Part shown: positions 25,218 through 33,799 of the stretch, piece by piece
How the letters are laid out: every line of letters starts with the position of its first letter
Numbering within the stretch: the stretch's first letter is position 1
Source: Marinobacter halodurans
GTDB taxonomy: Bacteria; Pseudomonadota; Gammaproteobacteria; Pseudomonadales; Oleiphilaceae
NCBI RefSeq assembly: GCF_004327985.1
Contig: NZ_SJDL01000017.1
Coordinates: forward strand, 1 to 64,000
Length of the DNA stretch: 64,000 bases
Direction: 5' to 3'
Translations under genes and position numbers: made by a program
The notes under the pieces: model-generated
What the model saw: the letters and a program-made list of their open reading frames with translations, nothing else
Database searches by the model: none
What the model was told of the DNA's origin: nothing

Positions 25218-26423
25218 CTAATCGGGTTCTGCGACCAGTTGCGCGCCGTTCTCGTTACGCCAGGCCATCATGAAGATGCCCAGTCCTGCAGCGGCCATCG
25301 CCGCGCCAACGTAACCGGTGGACTGCCAGCCCAGTCCGGCGGTAATCGCCATGCCGCCGAGCCAGGGGCCGAGGGCATTGGCCACGTTGAACGCAGCGTG
25401 GTGAGAGGCGGCCGCCAGCGTCTGGGCCTCGTTGGCCACGTCCATCAGACGGGTCTGCAGGGCGGGACCCAGGGCCGACATCTGCGCCACCAGGAAGCAG
25501 ATCAGCAGCAGACTCCACACCGACCCCGTGGCCAGCGGAAACAGCATCAGCATGCCAATGGCCCAGATCAGCAACAGGCCGACACTGCGGAATTGCAACC
25601 GGTCGAACAGCCAGCCCCCGAGGATATTGCCGACAAAGCCGCCCAGGCCGAAGACCGCCAACGCAATGGGAATCCAGAACGGGTCTACGCCGGTGACGTT
25701 CAACAGGGTCGGCGCCAGGTAGCTGAATACGCAGAACATGCCGGCAAAGCCGATGGCGCCGATGGCCAGCGCATACCAGAGCTGCGCTCCGCGGAAGGCC
25801 CGCACCTCATGCAGCGGACGGTTGCGCGGCTCGTCCCGGTTCAGCGGCAGGAAGAAGAACACCAGCACGGCGGTCAGCGCGGCGATGCCGCCCACGAACA
25901 GATAGGCGTAGCGCCAGTTGAGGGATTGCCCCAGCACAGTCGCCAGCGGGTTGCCGATCAGCAGCGCCAGCGTCAGCCCCATCATCACCCGGCTGACCGC
26001 CTTGGCCCGCTGGTTGGCCGGCACCAGCGAGGCCGCCACCAGGGCTGCCACGCCGAAATAGGCGCCATGGGGCAGGCCGGCGATAAAGCGGAAGAGCATC
26101 AGCGAGTCATAGCCCGGCGCGAGGGCGCTGGCGATATTGCCCAGTGCATAGAAGGCCATCAGCAGGATCAGCAGATGACGGCGGAACAGTCGCGCACCGA
26201 GAATCGCCAACAGTGGCGCGCCGACGACCACGCCCAGCGCATAGGCGCTGATCAGGTGACCGACTTCGGGCTCGCTGACGCCCAGGTCGCTGGACAGGTT
26301 GGGCATCAGCCCCATGATGGCGAATTCACCGGTCCCGATACCGAAACCGCCCATGGCGAGGGCCAGTTCGATCAGCAATACCTTGAATTTTGAAAACTCA
26401 TGCAGTGGCGTCTGGGCCGACAT
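25218..26423 (-). CDS. MFS transporter (AraJ/YdhP-like efflux pump)
   Basis: 401 aa, twelve hydrophobic segments. FGIGTGEFAIMGLMPNLSSDLGVSEPEVGHLISAYALGVVVGAPL is the highly typical N-terminus of DHA1 sugar/drug efflux transporters; GARLFRRH lies in the TM2-TM3 loop and RFIAGLPHGAYFGVAALVAA forms TM4. It probably exports small hydrophobic molecules or sugars; the substrate is unknown. It overlaps nothing and ends 43 bases from the L,D-transpeptidase gene, facing it. The ATG follows TAGGGACACC. Confidence 0.9.
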   Translation of the reverse strand: MSAQTPLHEFSKFKVLLIELALAMGGFGIGTGEFAIMGLMPNLSSDLGVSEPEVGHLISAYALGVVVGAPLLAILGARLFRRHLLILLMAFYALGNIASALAPGYDSLMLFRFIAGLPHGAYFGVAALVAASLVPANQRAKAVSRVMMGLTLALLIGNPLATVLGQSLNWRYAYLFVGGIAALTAVLVFFFLPLNRDEPRNRPLHEVRAFRGAQLWYALAIGAIGFAGMFCVFSYLAPTLLNVTGVDPFWIPIALAVFGLGGFVGNILGGWLFDRLQFRSVGLLLIWAIGMLMLFPLATGSVWSLLLICFLVAQMSALGPALQTRLMDVANEAQTLAAASHHAAFNVANALGPWLGGMAITAGLGWQSTGYVGAAMAAAGLGIFMMAWRNENGAQLVAEPD

Positions 26424-26658
26424 GGTGTCCCTACTGTGTCAGGAAGCCCCGCAGTGATCGCGCGGGTGGGATCAGGGGCAAAATGGAAGTGATCAGGATA
26501 CGTATTATCCGTGTGAGCCGGTCGGAGCGGTATAAGCGATTCCGCGAATGCCGGGAGGTTTGGCGGTTCCCGGCATTCGCTGTACTCCATTGGGGCCATT
26601 GCCCTGCCGGGCGGTTCGGACCGCTTCGATCGTCGAAGTCTTATCCGGCCGGCCCTGG

Positions 26659-29553
26659 TCAGGAGTCGTTCGGCTTTGAGCCCTCAGGCGAAGTGTCCGG
26701 TCCGCTGGACATCGGATTTCCCATGCTGCCTGTCGGCTGTACCGGCGCTGCGGTACGGATGTGAATATCCCGTTGCGGGAAGGGGATTTCCACTCCGGCT
26801 TCGCGCAGGGCCCGGGTGATGGTCGAATGCAGTTCGTGGGACAGGGGCATGAAGTCCATCAGGTCGCGGACGAAGGCGCGGATCTCGAAATTGATGCTGC
26901 TGTCTCCCAGCCCCACGCAGAAGACCGCCGGTGCCGGGTCCTCCACCACGCGCTCGTTATCCAGGGTGACGCGGTAGAGAACGTCGCGCACCTTGTCGAC
27001 GTCGGATCCGTAGGCCACGCCCACCCGGATGATGACCCGGGTGATCGGGTCCGACAGGGTCCAGTTGGTGAGGTCCTGGGTAACGAAGGTCTTGTTGGGG
27101 ATGATCTGCTCCTTGCGGTCCCAGTCCATCAAGGTGGTGGCGCGGATGCGAATACGGGTGACCGTCCCGGTGATGCCGTCGATCGTCACGGTGTCCCCCA
27201 CACGGATTGGACGTTCGAACAGCAGGATAATGCCGGAGACGAAGTTGGCGACGATTTCCTGGAGACCGAAGCCCAGGCCGACACCCAGCGCGGCCACCAG
27301 CCACTGCAGCTTCGACCACTGTACCCCGAGCACGGCCAGGGAAACGGTCACGCCGATGAAGACGATGATGTAGGTGGCCAGCGTCGTGATGGCGTAGCCG
27401 GCGCCGGGTTCGAGGTTGAGGCGGCTCAGGATCATCACTTCCAGTGTCCCCGGCAGGTTCTTGGCCGCCACGATGGTGCCCGCCACGAACAGCAGGGCCA
27501 CCAGGACGTCACCCAGGGTGATCGGCAGGTCCTCGCTGTCGGCCCCGGTGCTGATGCTCCACAAGGTGACGTTATCGAACAGTTGCAGGGCCGGGATCAC
27601 GTCCTTCCACATGAACCAGAGGCCGGTGGCCGCAATGGCCAGTGCCAGGATGCGCAGCAGCGACGTACTCTGCTGGCTGATGTCCTTGAGGTTCATCTCC
27701 GGCATGTCCAGGGCCGGTGGCACCCCTTCGCCGGTGGATTCGGCCGCTTCCCGGGCCTCGGCCATCCTGCGTTCGTTGGCGCGCTGTTCCAGCAGTCGCT
27801 CCAGGGTCAGGCGACGCTCCCTGACCGACAGCCCCCGCAGGCCCAGGTAGTAGAGCAGGGTGACGAACGCCAGCCAGCAGATGGAAATGAACAGGCTGCC
27901 CTCCAACTGGACGGCGGTATAGTGGTAACCCATCAACGAGGCCAGCGCCAGCAACAGCGGCGTGCCCACGGCCAGCAAGTGCAGGAGGCGCAGCGTGCGG
28001 TCGTTCGTTCGCGCATGACGTACCGCCGCCACCGAGCGGTGGGCAAAGGAAGCCAGTGCCGCCGAGGCCACCAGGAACAGGATGCGTCCCAGGCTGTCCC
28101 GATAGACTGAACCGTCGGCGGTTTCCAGGGTCGGCATAATGATGGTAATCGGGATCAGCACGGCCATCAGGATCGGGATTTCACGCCGGATAGCCTGCAG
28201 CGTCTTCGGGTTCCACTTGAAGTGCCGTTCCCCCAGCCCGGCCTGGCGGGCCACCTTGTGGACCAGGTTCAGCAACAGCATGATGAAGGCGGCCGCGCCG
28301 AAACCCTTGGAAATGGCGCCGAAGAATTCGTTGCCTTCCTTGATCAGTAGCGTCCCAAAAGACAGTAGCAGAACGCCGGGCAGCGACAGCAGCAGGCTGT
28401 AGAGCAGGGCCATCAGGGTCATGGGAAACTGGTCGCGGCCCACGTTGCCGACGTATTCGCCGCTATCGATCAGCGCCTTGCGGATGGTCCGGCGTTTGAT
28501 CAGCAGGGCCACGACCGCGAGGATCAGCGCTGCCATGCGGAAGCCCCGCTCGTTGATCGAGGCACTGATCGCCGTCTTCATCGCCGACCACTGGAGCGAC
28601 GACACAAACCAGGTGAGCGCCTGGTACAGCTGGCTGAAGGTGTCCTTGCCGACGACTTCGGCGCTGGGCAGCCAGAACAGGCGCTGCTGCAGCAGTTCCT
28701 GGTAGGCGTCGACCCGGTCCCGCAGTTGGGTCACGGTGCTGTAGTAATCGTCGAGGACTTCGATGTGGTCGGTGACCGCCTTGTGCAACTGGCGCAGCAG
28801 GTCGGCCCGCTTCTGGCGCAACCGCCCCCGGGCATTGTTGTCCGGGTTCATGATGGCCTCGTACTCTTCCAGGCGCAGCTGTTCTTCCCGCGCCGCGGAC
28901 AACTGGTCGCGGATGCCTTCGGTCAGGCCTTCGGCGATGGTCTGGCGGCGCAGGCGGTCGAGCCGCTGGCGCAGCAGTCGGGCGTAGTCATCGGTCAGGT
29001 TCAGGCCGGCCTTTTCCAGGCGCAACTCGAAGGTCTTGTACTCGTCGTCCAGGCGCTTGAGCAGGCTGTCGGCGTAGGCGAGCCGGTCGCGGCTGCGCTC
29101 CAGCGCCCCCAAGCGATCATCGAGTGAGTTGCGCAGGGACTGGATCTGCTGGCGGATATCGGCCGTCTGGGCCGAGGGCAGCTGGCTCTGGAGCGGCTCG
29201 CCGACGTCGTCATCGATGGCCGGCTGCACCGGGTTGGGTGAGGGCTTGGGCGGCGGTTCTTCTTCCTTGGTCTGATCCTTGCCATCCTTGCCCTGGCTGT
29301 CGCCGGATGCGTCGTTCTCCTGCGAGGCGTCGGATGCTTCATCCTGTTGGGCGGCCTTGTCACCGCTTTCCTGCTTGTCCGGGTTGCCTGAAGACGATTC
29401 CTTTTCCTGGCCGGAATGGGGCAGGAGCTCGGTCAACGCCGACTGAGCGTGAGCGGTTGTCACGCTGAAACACACCAGCAGGAGCAGGCAGCGCAGCAGC
29501 CATAGCGCTGGAGAGACCTGTCGGCGAGAGAGTCGGGACTGTCTTAACATCAT
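26659..29553 (-). CDS. large MscS-type mechanosensitive channel (MscK/MscM-like)
   Basis: 964 aa. A signal peptide (ends near AHAQS) is followed by a very acidic, low-complexity Q/D/E/K/P segment (~45-120), a periplasmic coiled-coil region (~125-320), about ten membrane helices and the C-terminal MscS pore domain: VAALGVGLGFGLQEIVANFVSGIILLFERPIRVGDTV. This order matches MscK/MscM channels, which open under membrane tension and release solutes during osmotic downshock. It is somewhat shorter than E. coli MscK (~1100). A short tail after FPQRDIHIRT is unstructured. Inner membrane. Confidence 0.9.
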   Translation of the reverse strand: MMLRQSRLSRRQVSPALWLLRCLLLLVCFSVTTAHAQSALTELLPHSGQEKESSSGNPDKQESGDKAAQQDEASDASQENDASGDSQGKDGKDQTKEEEPPPKPSPNPVQPAIDDDVGEPLQSQLPSAQTADIRQQIQSLRNSLDDRLGALERSRDRLAYADSLLKRLDDEYKTFELRLEKAGLNLTDDYARLLRQRLDRLRRQTIAEGLTEGIRDQLSAAREEQLRLEEYEAIMNPDNNARGRLRQKRADLLRQLHKAVTDHIEVLDDYYSTVTQLRDRVDAYQELLQQRLFWLPSAEVVGKDTFSQLYQALTWFVSSLQWSAMKTAISASINERGFRMAALILAVVALLIKRRTIRKALIDSGEYVGNVGRDQFPMTLMALLYSLLLSLPGVLLLSFGTLLIKEGNEFFGAISKGFGAAAFIMLLLNLVHKVARQAGLGERHFKWNPKTLQAIRREIPILMAVLIPITIIMPTLETADGSVYRDSLGRILFLVASAALASFAHRSVAAVRHARTNDRTLRLLHLLAVGTPLLLALASLMGYHYTAVQLEGSLFISICWLAFVTLLYYLGLRGLSVRERRLTLERLLEQRANERRMAEAREAAESTGEGVPPALDMPEMNLKDISQQSTSLLRILALAIAATGLWFMWKDVIPALQLFDNVTLWSISTGADSEDLPITLGDVLVALLFVAGTIVAAKNLPGTLEVMILSRLNLEPGAGYAITTLATYIIVFIGVTVSLAVLGVQWSKLQWLVAALGVGLGFGLQEIVANFVSGIILLFERPIRVGDTVTIDGITGTVTRIRIRATTLMDWDRKEQIIPNKTFVTQDLTNWTLSDPITRVIIRVGVAYGSDVDKVRDVLYRVTLDNERVVEDPAPAVFCVGLGDSSINFEIRAFVRDLMDFMPLSHELHSTITRALREAGVEIPFPQRDIHIRTAAPVQPTGSMGNPMSSGPDTSPEGSKPNDS

Positions 29554-29616
29554 GAATTGGAAGCGTCCTGTGCCCGTGAGCCCCCACTAGTGTAACCAGA
29601 AAGACTCGCGGATGAG

Positions 29617-29666
29617 AGCCGGCTGCCATGAACAGGTTGTCAGGGAAGGATCCGGCGCAGCCGGCT
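29617..29666. repeat. inverted repeat between rsuA and the MscS-type gene
   Basis: AGCCGGCTGC (29617-29626) is the exact complement of GCAGCCGGCT (29657-29666), separated by 30 bases; each arm contains its own 8-bp palindrome AGCCGGCT. It lies in the 138-base gap between two minus-strand genes and could form a hairpin in either strand. No T-run follows, so a terminator role is uncertain. Confidence 0.35.
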
Positions 29667-29691
29667 GGGTAACGGGATCAAACCCGGTGCA

Positions 29692-30384
29692 TTATCCGAC
29701 GGACGCAATCTCGTGGGCACTCAGGCGGCGGAAGTCGCCGGGCGCCAGGGCCGGGTCCAGCTGGATTTCGCCCATGCGTTCGCGATGCAGGGACGCTACG
29801 CGGTTGCCGACCGCGGCGAACATCCGCTTTACCTGGTGGTAACGGCCTTCATAGATGGTCAGGCGGGCCTCGCGCCCGGCCAGCGCCTCAAGCTGTGCCG
29901 GCGAGGTGGTCAGCCGCTCGTAGGGCAGGTAGATCCCCGCAGCGAACTGCGCCGCCGTGTCCGGCGAGATGGGATGGACCGTCGTGACCCGATAAACCTT
30001 GGGGTGCTTCACGCGGGGTTCCGTCAGCCGGCGGGACCACAGGCCATCGTTGGTCAGTAGCAGCAGGCCGGTGCTGCTGCGGTCCAGCCGCCCGCCGATG
30101 TGCAGGTCCGCTCGCAGGGGCTCCGGCAACAGTTCCAGGACGGTGGGGTGCTGTGGATCCGTGGTGGCGCTCAGGTAACCGGCCGGCTTGTGCAGCATCA
30201 GGTAATGGGCCGTCCGGGACCGGAGCACGGTGCCATCCAGCGTCAGCCTGCTGAACCGCCCCACGGTAGCGGTGGGGTTGCGTTCGGTTATCCCGTCCTG
30301 GCTGACCCGGCCGCCGGCAATGGCCTGTCGGGCCGCTTTGTGGCTGCAGCCGGTGTGCTTGCTGATAAAACGGTCGAGTCTCAT
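29692..30384 (-). CDS. rsuA: 16S rRNA pseudouridine(516) synthase
   Basis: 230 aa. The N-terminal S4 RNA-binding domain (MRLDRFISKHTGCSHKAARQAIAGGRVSQDG) is followed by the catalytic GRLDRSSTGLLLLTNDG, with Asp as nucleophile, and the C-terminal EGRYHQVKRMFAAVGNRVASLHRERMGEIQL that agrees with E. coli RsuA almost residue by residue. It converts U516 of 16S rRNA to pseudouridine. The ATG at 30384 gives the conserved beginning; a longer frame to 30444 is not conserved. No obvious Shine-Dalgarno site. Confidence 0.92.
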   Translation of the reverse strand: MRLDRFISKHTGCSHKAARQAIAGGRVSQDGITERNPTATVGRFSRLTLDGTVLRSRTAHYLMLHKPAGYLSATTDPQHPTVLELLPEPLRADLHIGGRLDRSSTGLLLLTNDGLWSRRLTEPRVKHPKVYRVTTVHPISPDTAAQFAAGIYLPYERLTTSPAQLEALAGREARLTIYEGRYHQVKRMFAAVGNRVASLHRERMGEIQLDPALAPGDFRRLSAHEIASVG

Positions 30385-30550
30385 GACGGCGATTATGCCA
30401 CGGACGGGCGGATCGTTGGTTGCATAAGCGATACATCTTTTCACAGAGGGGGCGTCGCTTATCGACTAATATCCAAAGCGATGCGCCGGCCAGGAGTCGT
30501 CGCTGTGCTGGATTTAAAAGGAAAACGAAGACACATCGAGGGATCGTTCA

Positions 30551-31756
30551 ATGGATTTGGTGTACAAGCATGAGAAGCCGCTGTTCGTGATCGCGGCGGT
30601 CCTGTCCGGCCTGTTCTGGCTGGCACTGGTGGTGGGCACCTTTGGCATTGCGTTGCTTTACCTGCTGCTCGGCTACCTGTTTTTCCTGTTTGCCCATTCG
30701 GCATTCATTTCCCACCTGAAGGGTTCGGGGGTGCGCATCAGCGAGGCGCAGTATCCGGACCTGCACCGCAAGCTGGTGGTCAACTGCGAGAAGATCGGGC
30801 TGACAAAGGTGCCGGAGGCCTACCTGCTGCGGGCGGATTTCTTCAACGCCCTGGCAACCAAATTCCTGGGCCGGCACTTCGTCGTGCTGTTCACCGACGT
30901 GGTGGATGCACTCGACAGCCAGCCCGGTGCCATCGACTTCTACATCGGCCATGAGTTGGGGCATATCCATCGGAAACACCTGTCCTGGCGCTCATTCGTC
31001 ATGCCGGCATCGATCCTGCCGGTGCTGGGAGCGGCGCTGCGGCGGGCCGAGGAATACACCTGCGACCGCTACGGGGTGGCCTGCTGCGAGTCGGAAGATG
31101 ACATCAAGGCGGCGATTGCGGCGATTGCCGCCGGCGATACCCGCTGGAAAACCCTTAACGTGGACGCCTACCTGAGCCAGGTGGAAGCGACCAACGGCTT
31201 CTGGATGTCGTTCAACGAACTGACCGGCGACTATCCCTGGCTGAGTAAGCGCATGGCCGCCGCCATTGCCCTGCACCGGGGCGAAACCGTGCGCCAGCCG
31301 CGGCGCCACGGGTTTGCCTGGTTGCTGTCGCTGTTCGTGCCCCGGGTCGGTGGTGGCGCCGGAGGGTTTGCATCATTGATGATCACCGTCGCCATCATTG
31401 GCATTCTGGCGGCGGTTGCCATTCCCGCCTACAAGGATTATGTCGAGCGGGCCCGCTATCAGGATGCCTACGGCCAGTTGCAGCAGGTCCAGGGCGACGT
31501 GAGTCGGTATGTCCAGGCGAATAACGAGTGGCCGACGTCGGTGCAGGCCCTGGGTTATCCGGGGGAGGTGATTCCCGGTAACCATTATGAGGTGGATGTC
31601 TATGACGACGGCATTGTCGCCGCCAACATGGGGACGGACAGTTTTGGAGAGCCCCGCTACCTCGTGCTGGAACCCGCGGCGACCGACAGCGGCCTGCAGT
31701 GGCGTTGCTACGGCCAGAACGCCGAGGCCAAGTTCCTGCCGCCGGCCTGCCGCTGA
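30551..31756 (+). CDS. M48 zinc peptidase fused to a type IV pilin-like domain
   Basis: 401 aa. Residues 10-50 form one or two membrane helices; FYIGHELGHIHRKH (HELGH at 134-138) is the M48/HtpX-type zinc motif and EEYTCD (167-172) supplies the third ligand. From residue 271 it turns into a pilin: GGFASLMITVAIIGILAAVA (272-291), the hydrophobic helix and IPAYKDYVERARYQDA, then a globular part ending W-x-C386 ... LPPAC400, the usual C-terminal disulfide loop of type IVa pilins. Compared with GFTLIELMI the segment lacks two residues including Glu5. An internal GG|F resembles a prepilin cleavage site. Starts with GAGGGATCGTTCA before ATG. Stand-alone; role unknown. Confidence 0.85.
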   Translation: MDLVYKHEKPLFVIAAVLSGLFWLALVVGTFGIALLYLLLGYLFFLFAHSAFISHLKGSGVRISEAQYPDLHRKLVVNCEKIGLTKVPEAYLLRADFFNALATKFLGRHFVVLFTDVVDALDSQPGAIDFYIGHELGHIHRKHLSWRSFVMPASILPVLGAALRRAEEYTCDRYGVACCESEDDIKAAIAAIAAGDTRWKTLNVDAYLSQVEATNGFWMSFNELTGDYPWLSKRMAAAIALHRGETVRQPRRHGFAWLLSLFVPRVGGGAGGFASLMITVAIIGILAAVAIPAYKDYVERARYQDAYGQLQQVQGDVSRYVQANNEWPTSVQALGYPGEVIPGNHYEVDVYDDGIVAANMGTDSFGEPRYLVLEPAATDSGLQWRCYGQNAEAKFLPPACR

Positions 31757-31768
31757 CCCCGTCCCGAT

Positions 31769-31800
31769 GAGGCGCCTCTCCGTCAGGGAGCGGGCGCCTC
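31769..31800. terminator. hairpin between convergent genes
   Basis: GAGGCGCC (31769-31776) pairs perfectly with GGCGCCTC (31793-31800), and inside it CTCC pairs with GGAG around a GTCAG loop. It begins 12 bases after the peptidase-pilin stop and covers the last codons of the RidA gene on the other strand, so it could end both transcripts. There is no U-tract on either side, so it is a terminator-like hairpin, not a classical one. Confidence 0.45.
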
Positions 31801-32220
31801 GTTCGGCAGGACCGCAACCGCTTCCACCTCGAACAGCATGTCGTCCAGGGCCAGACGCGGCACCGGAATCAGTGTTTGTGCCGGTGTTGGCGCCGATCCC
31901 CAGGCTTCCCGGATCTCGTCGGCCAGAACGCCCAGCTTGTCTTCATCGTGATCCACCACCAGCGTTGTCAGTTTGGCGATGTCCGACAGCTCGCCGCCGG
32001 CGGCATTGAGGGCCACCCTGAGATTGGCCAGCGCCCAGCGGACCTGCAGGTGAAAGTCGCCGGGGAGTTCGCCGTGGACGTTCTCGCCTCCCTGGCCGGC
32101 GATGAACACCAGACGGCTGCCCGGGGCAATCACGGCGAGATGCGAATAGCCGTTCTCCGTGGGGTCGTAGAGTCCTTCCGGATTGGACAGGTGCAGTGGA
32201 GCATCGTTCTGGTGACTCAT
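31783..32220 (-). CDS. RidA-family protein in ECF41 operon
   Basis: 145 aa. RLVFIAGQGGENVHGELPGDFHLQVRWALANLRVALNAAGGEL and VDDMLFEVEAVAVLP-like C-terminus (LDDMLFEVEAVAVLP) fit the RidA/YjgF fold, in a subgroup longer than classical RidA. The catalytic Arg of true RidA (EARxA) is not present at the C-terminus (FEVEAVAV), so it may not have imine deaminase activity. Its ATG overlaps the ECF41 stop as ATGA, so it is translationally coupled and belongs to the same operon. Confidence 0.82.
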   Translation of the reverse strand: MSHQNDAPLHLSNPEGLYDPTENGYSHLAVIAPGSRLVFIAGQGGENVHGELPGDFHLQVRWALANLRVALNAAGGELSDIAKLTTLVVDHDEDKLGVLADEIREAWGSAPTPAQTLIPVPRLALDDMLFEVEAVAVLPNEAPAP

Positions 32221-33143
32221 GCGGGCGACCTCCCGTTGTCGGTTTGCAGAGCGTTCCTCATGGAGTCTGGTGCGAGATGGGTCAGGTGATCCAGCTTATT
32301 CGGGTTGCGGATCACATAAATGTTGGTAATCCGGCCGTCATGCAGGGCCACCGAGGTGGCTTGAAGGATGCCATCGGCCTCCAGGGTCAGGATGCCCGGC
32401 AGGCCGTTGAGGGTGACCCGTCGGGACCAGCGGGGAGGGTAGACTTTCTTGCGCGCCAGGCCCGCGAAGAAGCGGCTGATCCGGTCTGATCCGTAGATCA
32501 GTCGCAGGGCCGCCGAGCGAATACCACCGCCATCGGTGTGCAGCACCACATGCTCGGCCAGCACCGCTCTGAGGGTCCCGGTGTCGCCGGAACGCGACGC
32601 GGTGAAGAAGGCTTCGGCCAGGCGCTCGCCCTGGTCCGGGTCGGCCTCGAAGCGGGGGCGGGCAGCCTGCACGTGGTGGCGGGCCCGTTTGGCCAGTTGG
32701 CGGCAGGCCGACTCGCTGCGATCCAGTGCTATCGCCACCTCCCTGAAATCCATCTCAAAGACGTCGTGCAGCAGGAACGCCGCCCGCTCCAGCGGCGAGA
32801 GGCGTTCCAGGGCCAGCATCAGGGCGAAGGACACGTCATGGGCCAGGTCGTTGACTGCATCCGGGCCATCGGACTCGTGCACGACGGGCTCCGGCAGCCA
32901 GGGGCCGACGTAGGTCTCACGCTGGTGCCGGGCCTCCTTCCAGCGATCCAGGCAGAGCCGGCTGACAATGGTCGACAGGTAGGTCCCCGGGCTGTCGACA
33001 CCACGGGTATCCATGCCGTGCCAGCGCAGGTAGGCCTCCTGCACCACATCCTCGGCGTCGGAGACGGTGCCGAGCATGCGGTAGGCCAGGCCTTTCAGGG
33101 CGGGTCGATGGGTTTCGAAGTCAGTGGCGGATCCCTGGCTCAT
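32217..33143 (-). CDS. ECF41-family sigma factor with C-terminal SnoaL-like domain
   Basis: 308 aa. Sigma region 2 (LKGLAYRMLGTVSDAEDVVQEAYLRWHG) and region 4 (LALERLSPLERAAFLLHDVFEMDFREVAIALDRSESACRQLAKRAR) are followed by a ~110-residue SnoaL-like extension with HTDGGG and the C-terminal NPNKL motif. These define group ECF41, whose fused extension controls sigma activity without a membrane anti-sigma factor. Its targets are usually the adjacent carboxymuconolactone-decarboxylase/oxidoreductase gene, and exactly such a gene lies 15 bases upstream, with an ECF41-type promoter in front. GAGGAA precedes the ATG. Confidence 0.9.
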   Translation of the reverse strand: MSQGSATDFETHRPALKGLAYRMLGTVSDAEDVVQEAYLRWHGMDTRGVDSPGTYLSTIVSRLCLDRWKEARHQRETYVGPWLPEPVVHESDGPDAVNDLAHDVSFALMLALERLSPLERAAFLLHDVFEMDFREVAIALDRSESACRQLAKRARHHVQAARPRFEADPDQGERLAEAFFTASRSGDTGTLRAVLAEHVVLHTDGGGIRSAALRLIYGSDRISRFFAGLARKKVYPPRWSRRVTLNGLPGILTLEADGILQATSVALHDGRITNIYVIRNPNKLDHLTHLAPDSMRNALQTDNGRSPA

Positions 33144-33158
33144 GGTGCGTTTCCTCGA

Positions 33159-33647
33159 CTACGCGGTTGCTTTTGTTCGAACCGATGCCTTGGGAGTCCG
33201 GGCGCCACCGGTCGCATGAACCCGGCGGAAACCGACGGCGATCCGGTTCCAGGTGTTGATGGCGCCGATCAGAAGCGTCAGCTTGACCAGTTCTTCCTCC
33301 GTAAACTGGGCCCTGGCCTGCTCGAAGTCGGCATCCGGGGCCCCGGTATCGGCGATCCGGGTCAGTGATTCCGTCCAGGCCAGTGCGGCCCGCTCGCGAT
33401 CGCTGAACAGCGGCGAATCCCGCCAGGCGGCCAGCACGTGCAGGCGTTCTTCCGTTTCGCCGGCCTCGCGGGCATCGCGGGTGTGCATGTGCAGGCAGTA
33501 GCCGCACCCGTTGATCTGGGACGCGCGAATCCGCACCAGCTCCACCAGAGCGTACTCCAAACCGCAATCGTGGAGGTAGCGTTCCAGGCCGACCATGGCG
33601 TCGATGGCTTCCGGTGCGGCGGTGAAGGGATTGAGTCGGGATTGCAT
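33159..33647 (-). CDS. carboxymuconolactone decarboxylase/AhpD-family protein
   Basis: 162 aa. YALVELVRIRASQINGCGYCLHMHTRDARE has the CxxC-x3-H signature of AhpD-like alkylhydroperoxidases; ERAALAWTESLTRI and TLLIGAINTWNRIAVGFR complete the fold. AhpD-like proteins reduce peroxides or act on quinone/lactone compounds. The ATG at 33647 has AAGGAG 8 bases upstream. First gene of the CMD-ECF41-RidA operon and the expected direct target of the sigma factor, through the promoter at 33683-33709. Confidence 0.9.
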   Translation of the reverse strand: MQSRLNPFTAAPEAIDAMVGLERYLHDCGLEYALVELVRIRASQINGCGYCLHMHTRDAREAGETEERLHVLAAWRDSPLFSDRERAALAWTESLTRIADTGAPDADFEQARAQFTEEELVKLTLLIGAINTWNRIAVGFRRVHATGGARTPKASVRTKATA

Positions 33648-33682
33648 GGGTGTTGCTCCTTTTCGGTTGGATTCACCGATAA

Positions 33683-33709
33683 GACGATTCAGCCGGACCG
33701 AATGTGACA
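33683..33709 (-). promoter_or_regulatory. ECF41-type promoter
   Basis: On the minus strand TGTCACA (33709-33703) is followed after exactly 16 bases by CGTC (33686-33683). This equals the known ECF41 consensus, -35 TGTCACA and -10 CGTC. It lies 36 bases upstream of the CMD gene start and in front of the operon holding the ECF41 gene itself, which implies self-activation. I noticed no second copy elsewhere in the window, but a full scan was not run. Confidence 0.78.
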
Positions 33710-33799
33710 TCGACATAGAAAAACTTGCCTTTTCTCCGGGTGGCGCGTGCGTTAGCGTTAACAGGAGACCAACCATACCCTGCCAACCGGGAGAGGCCC

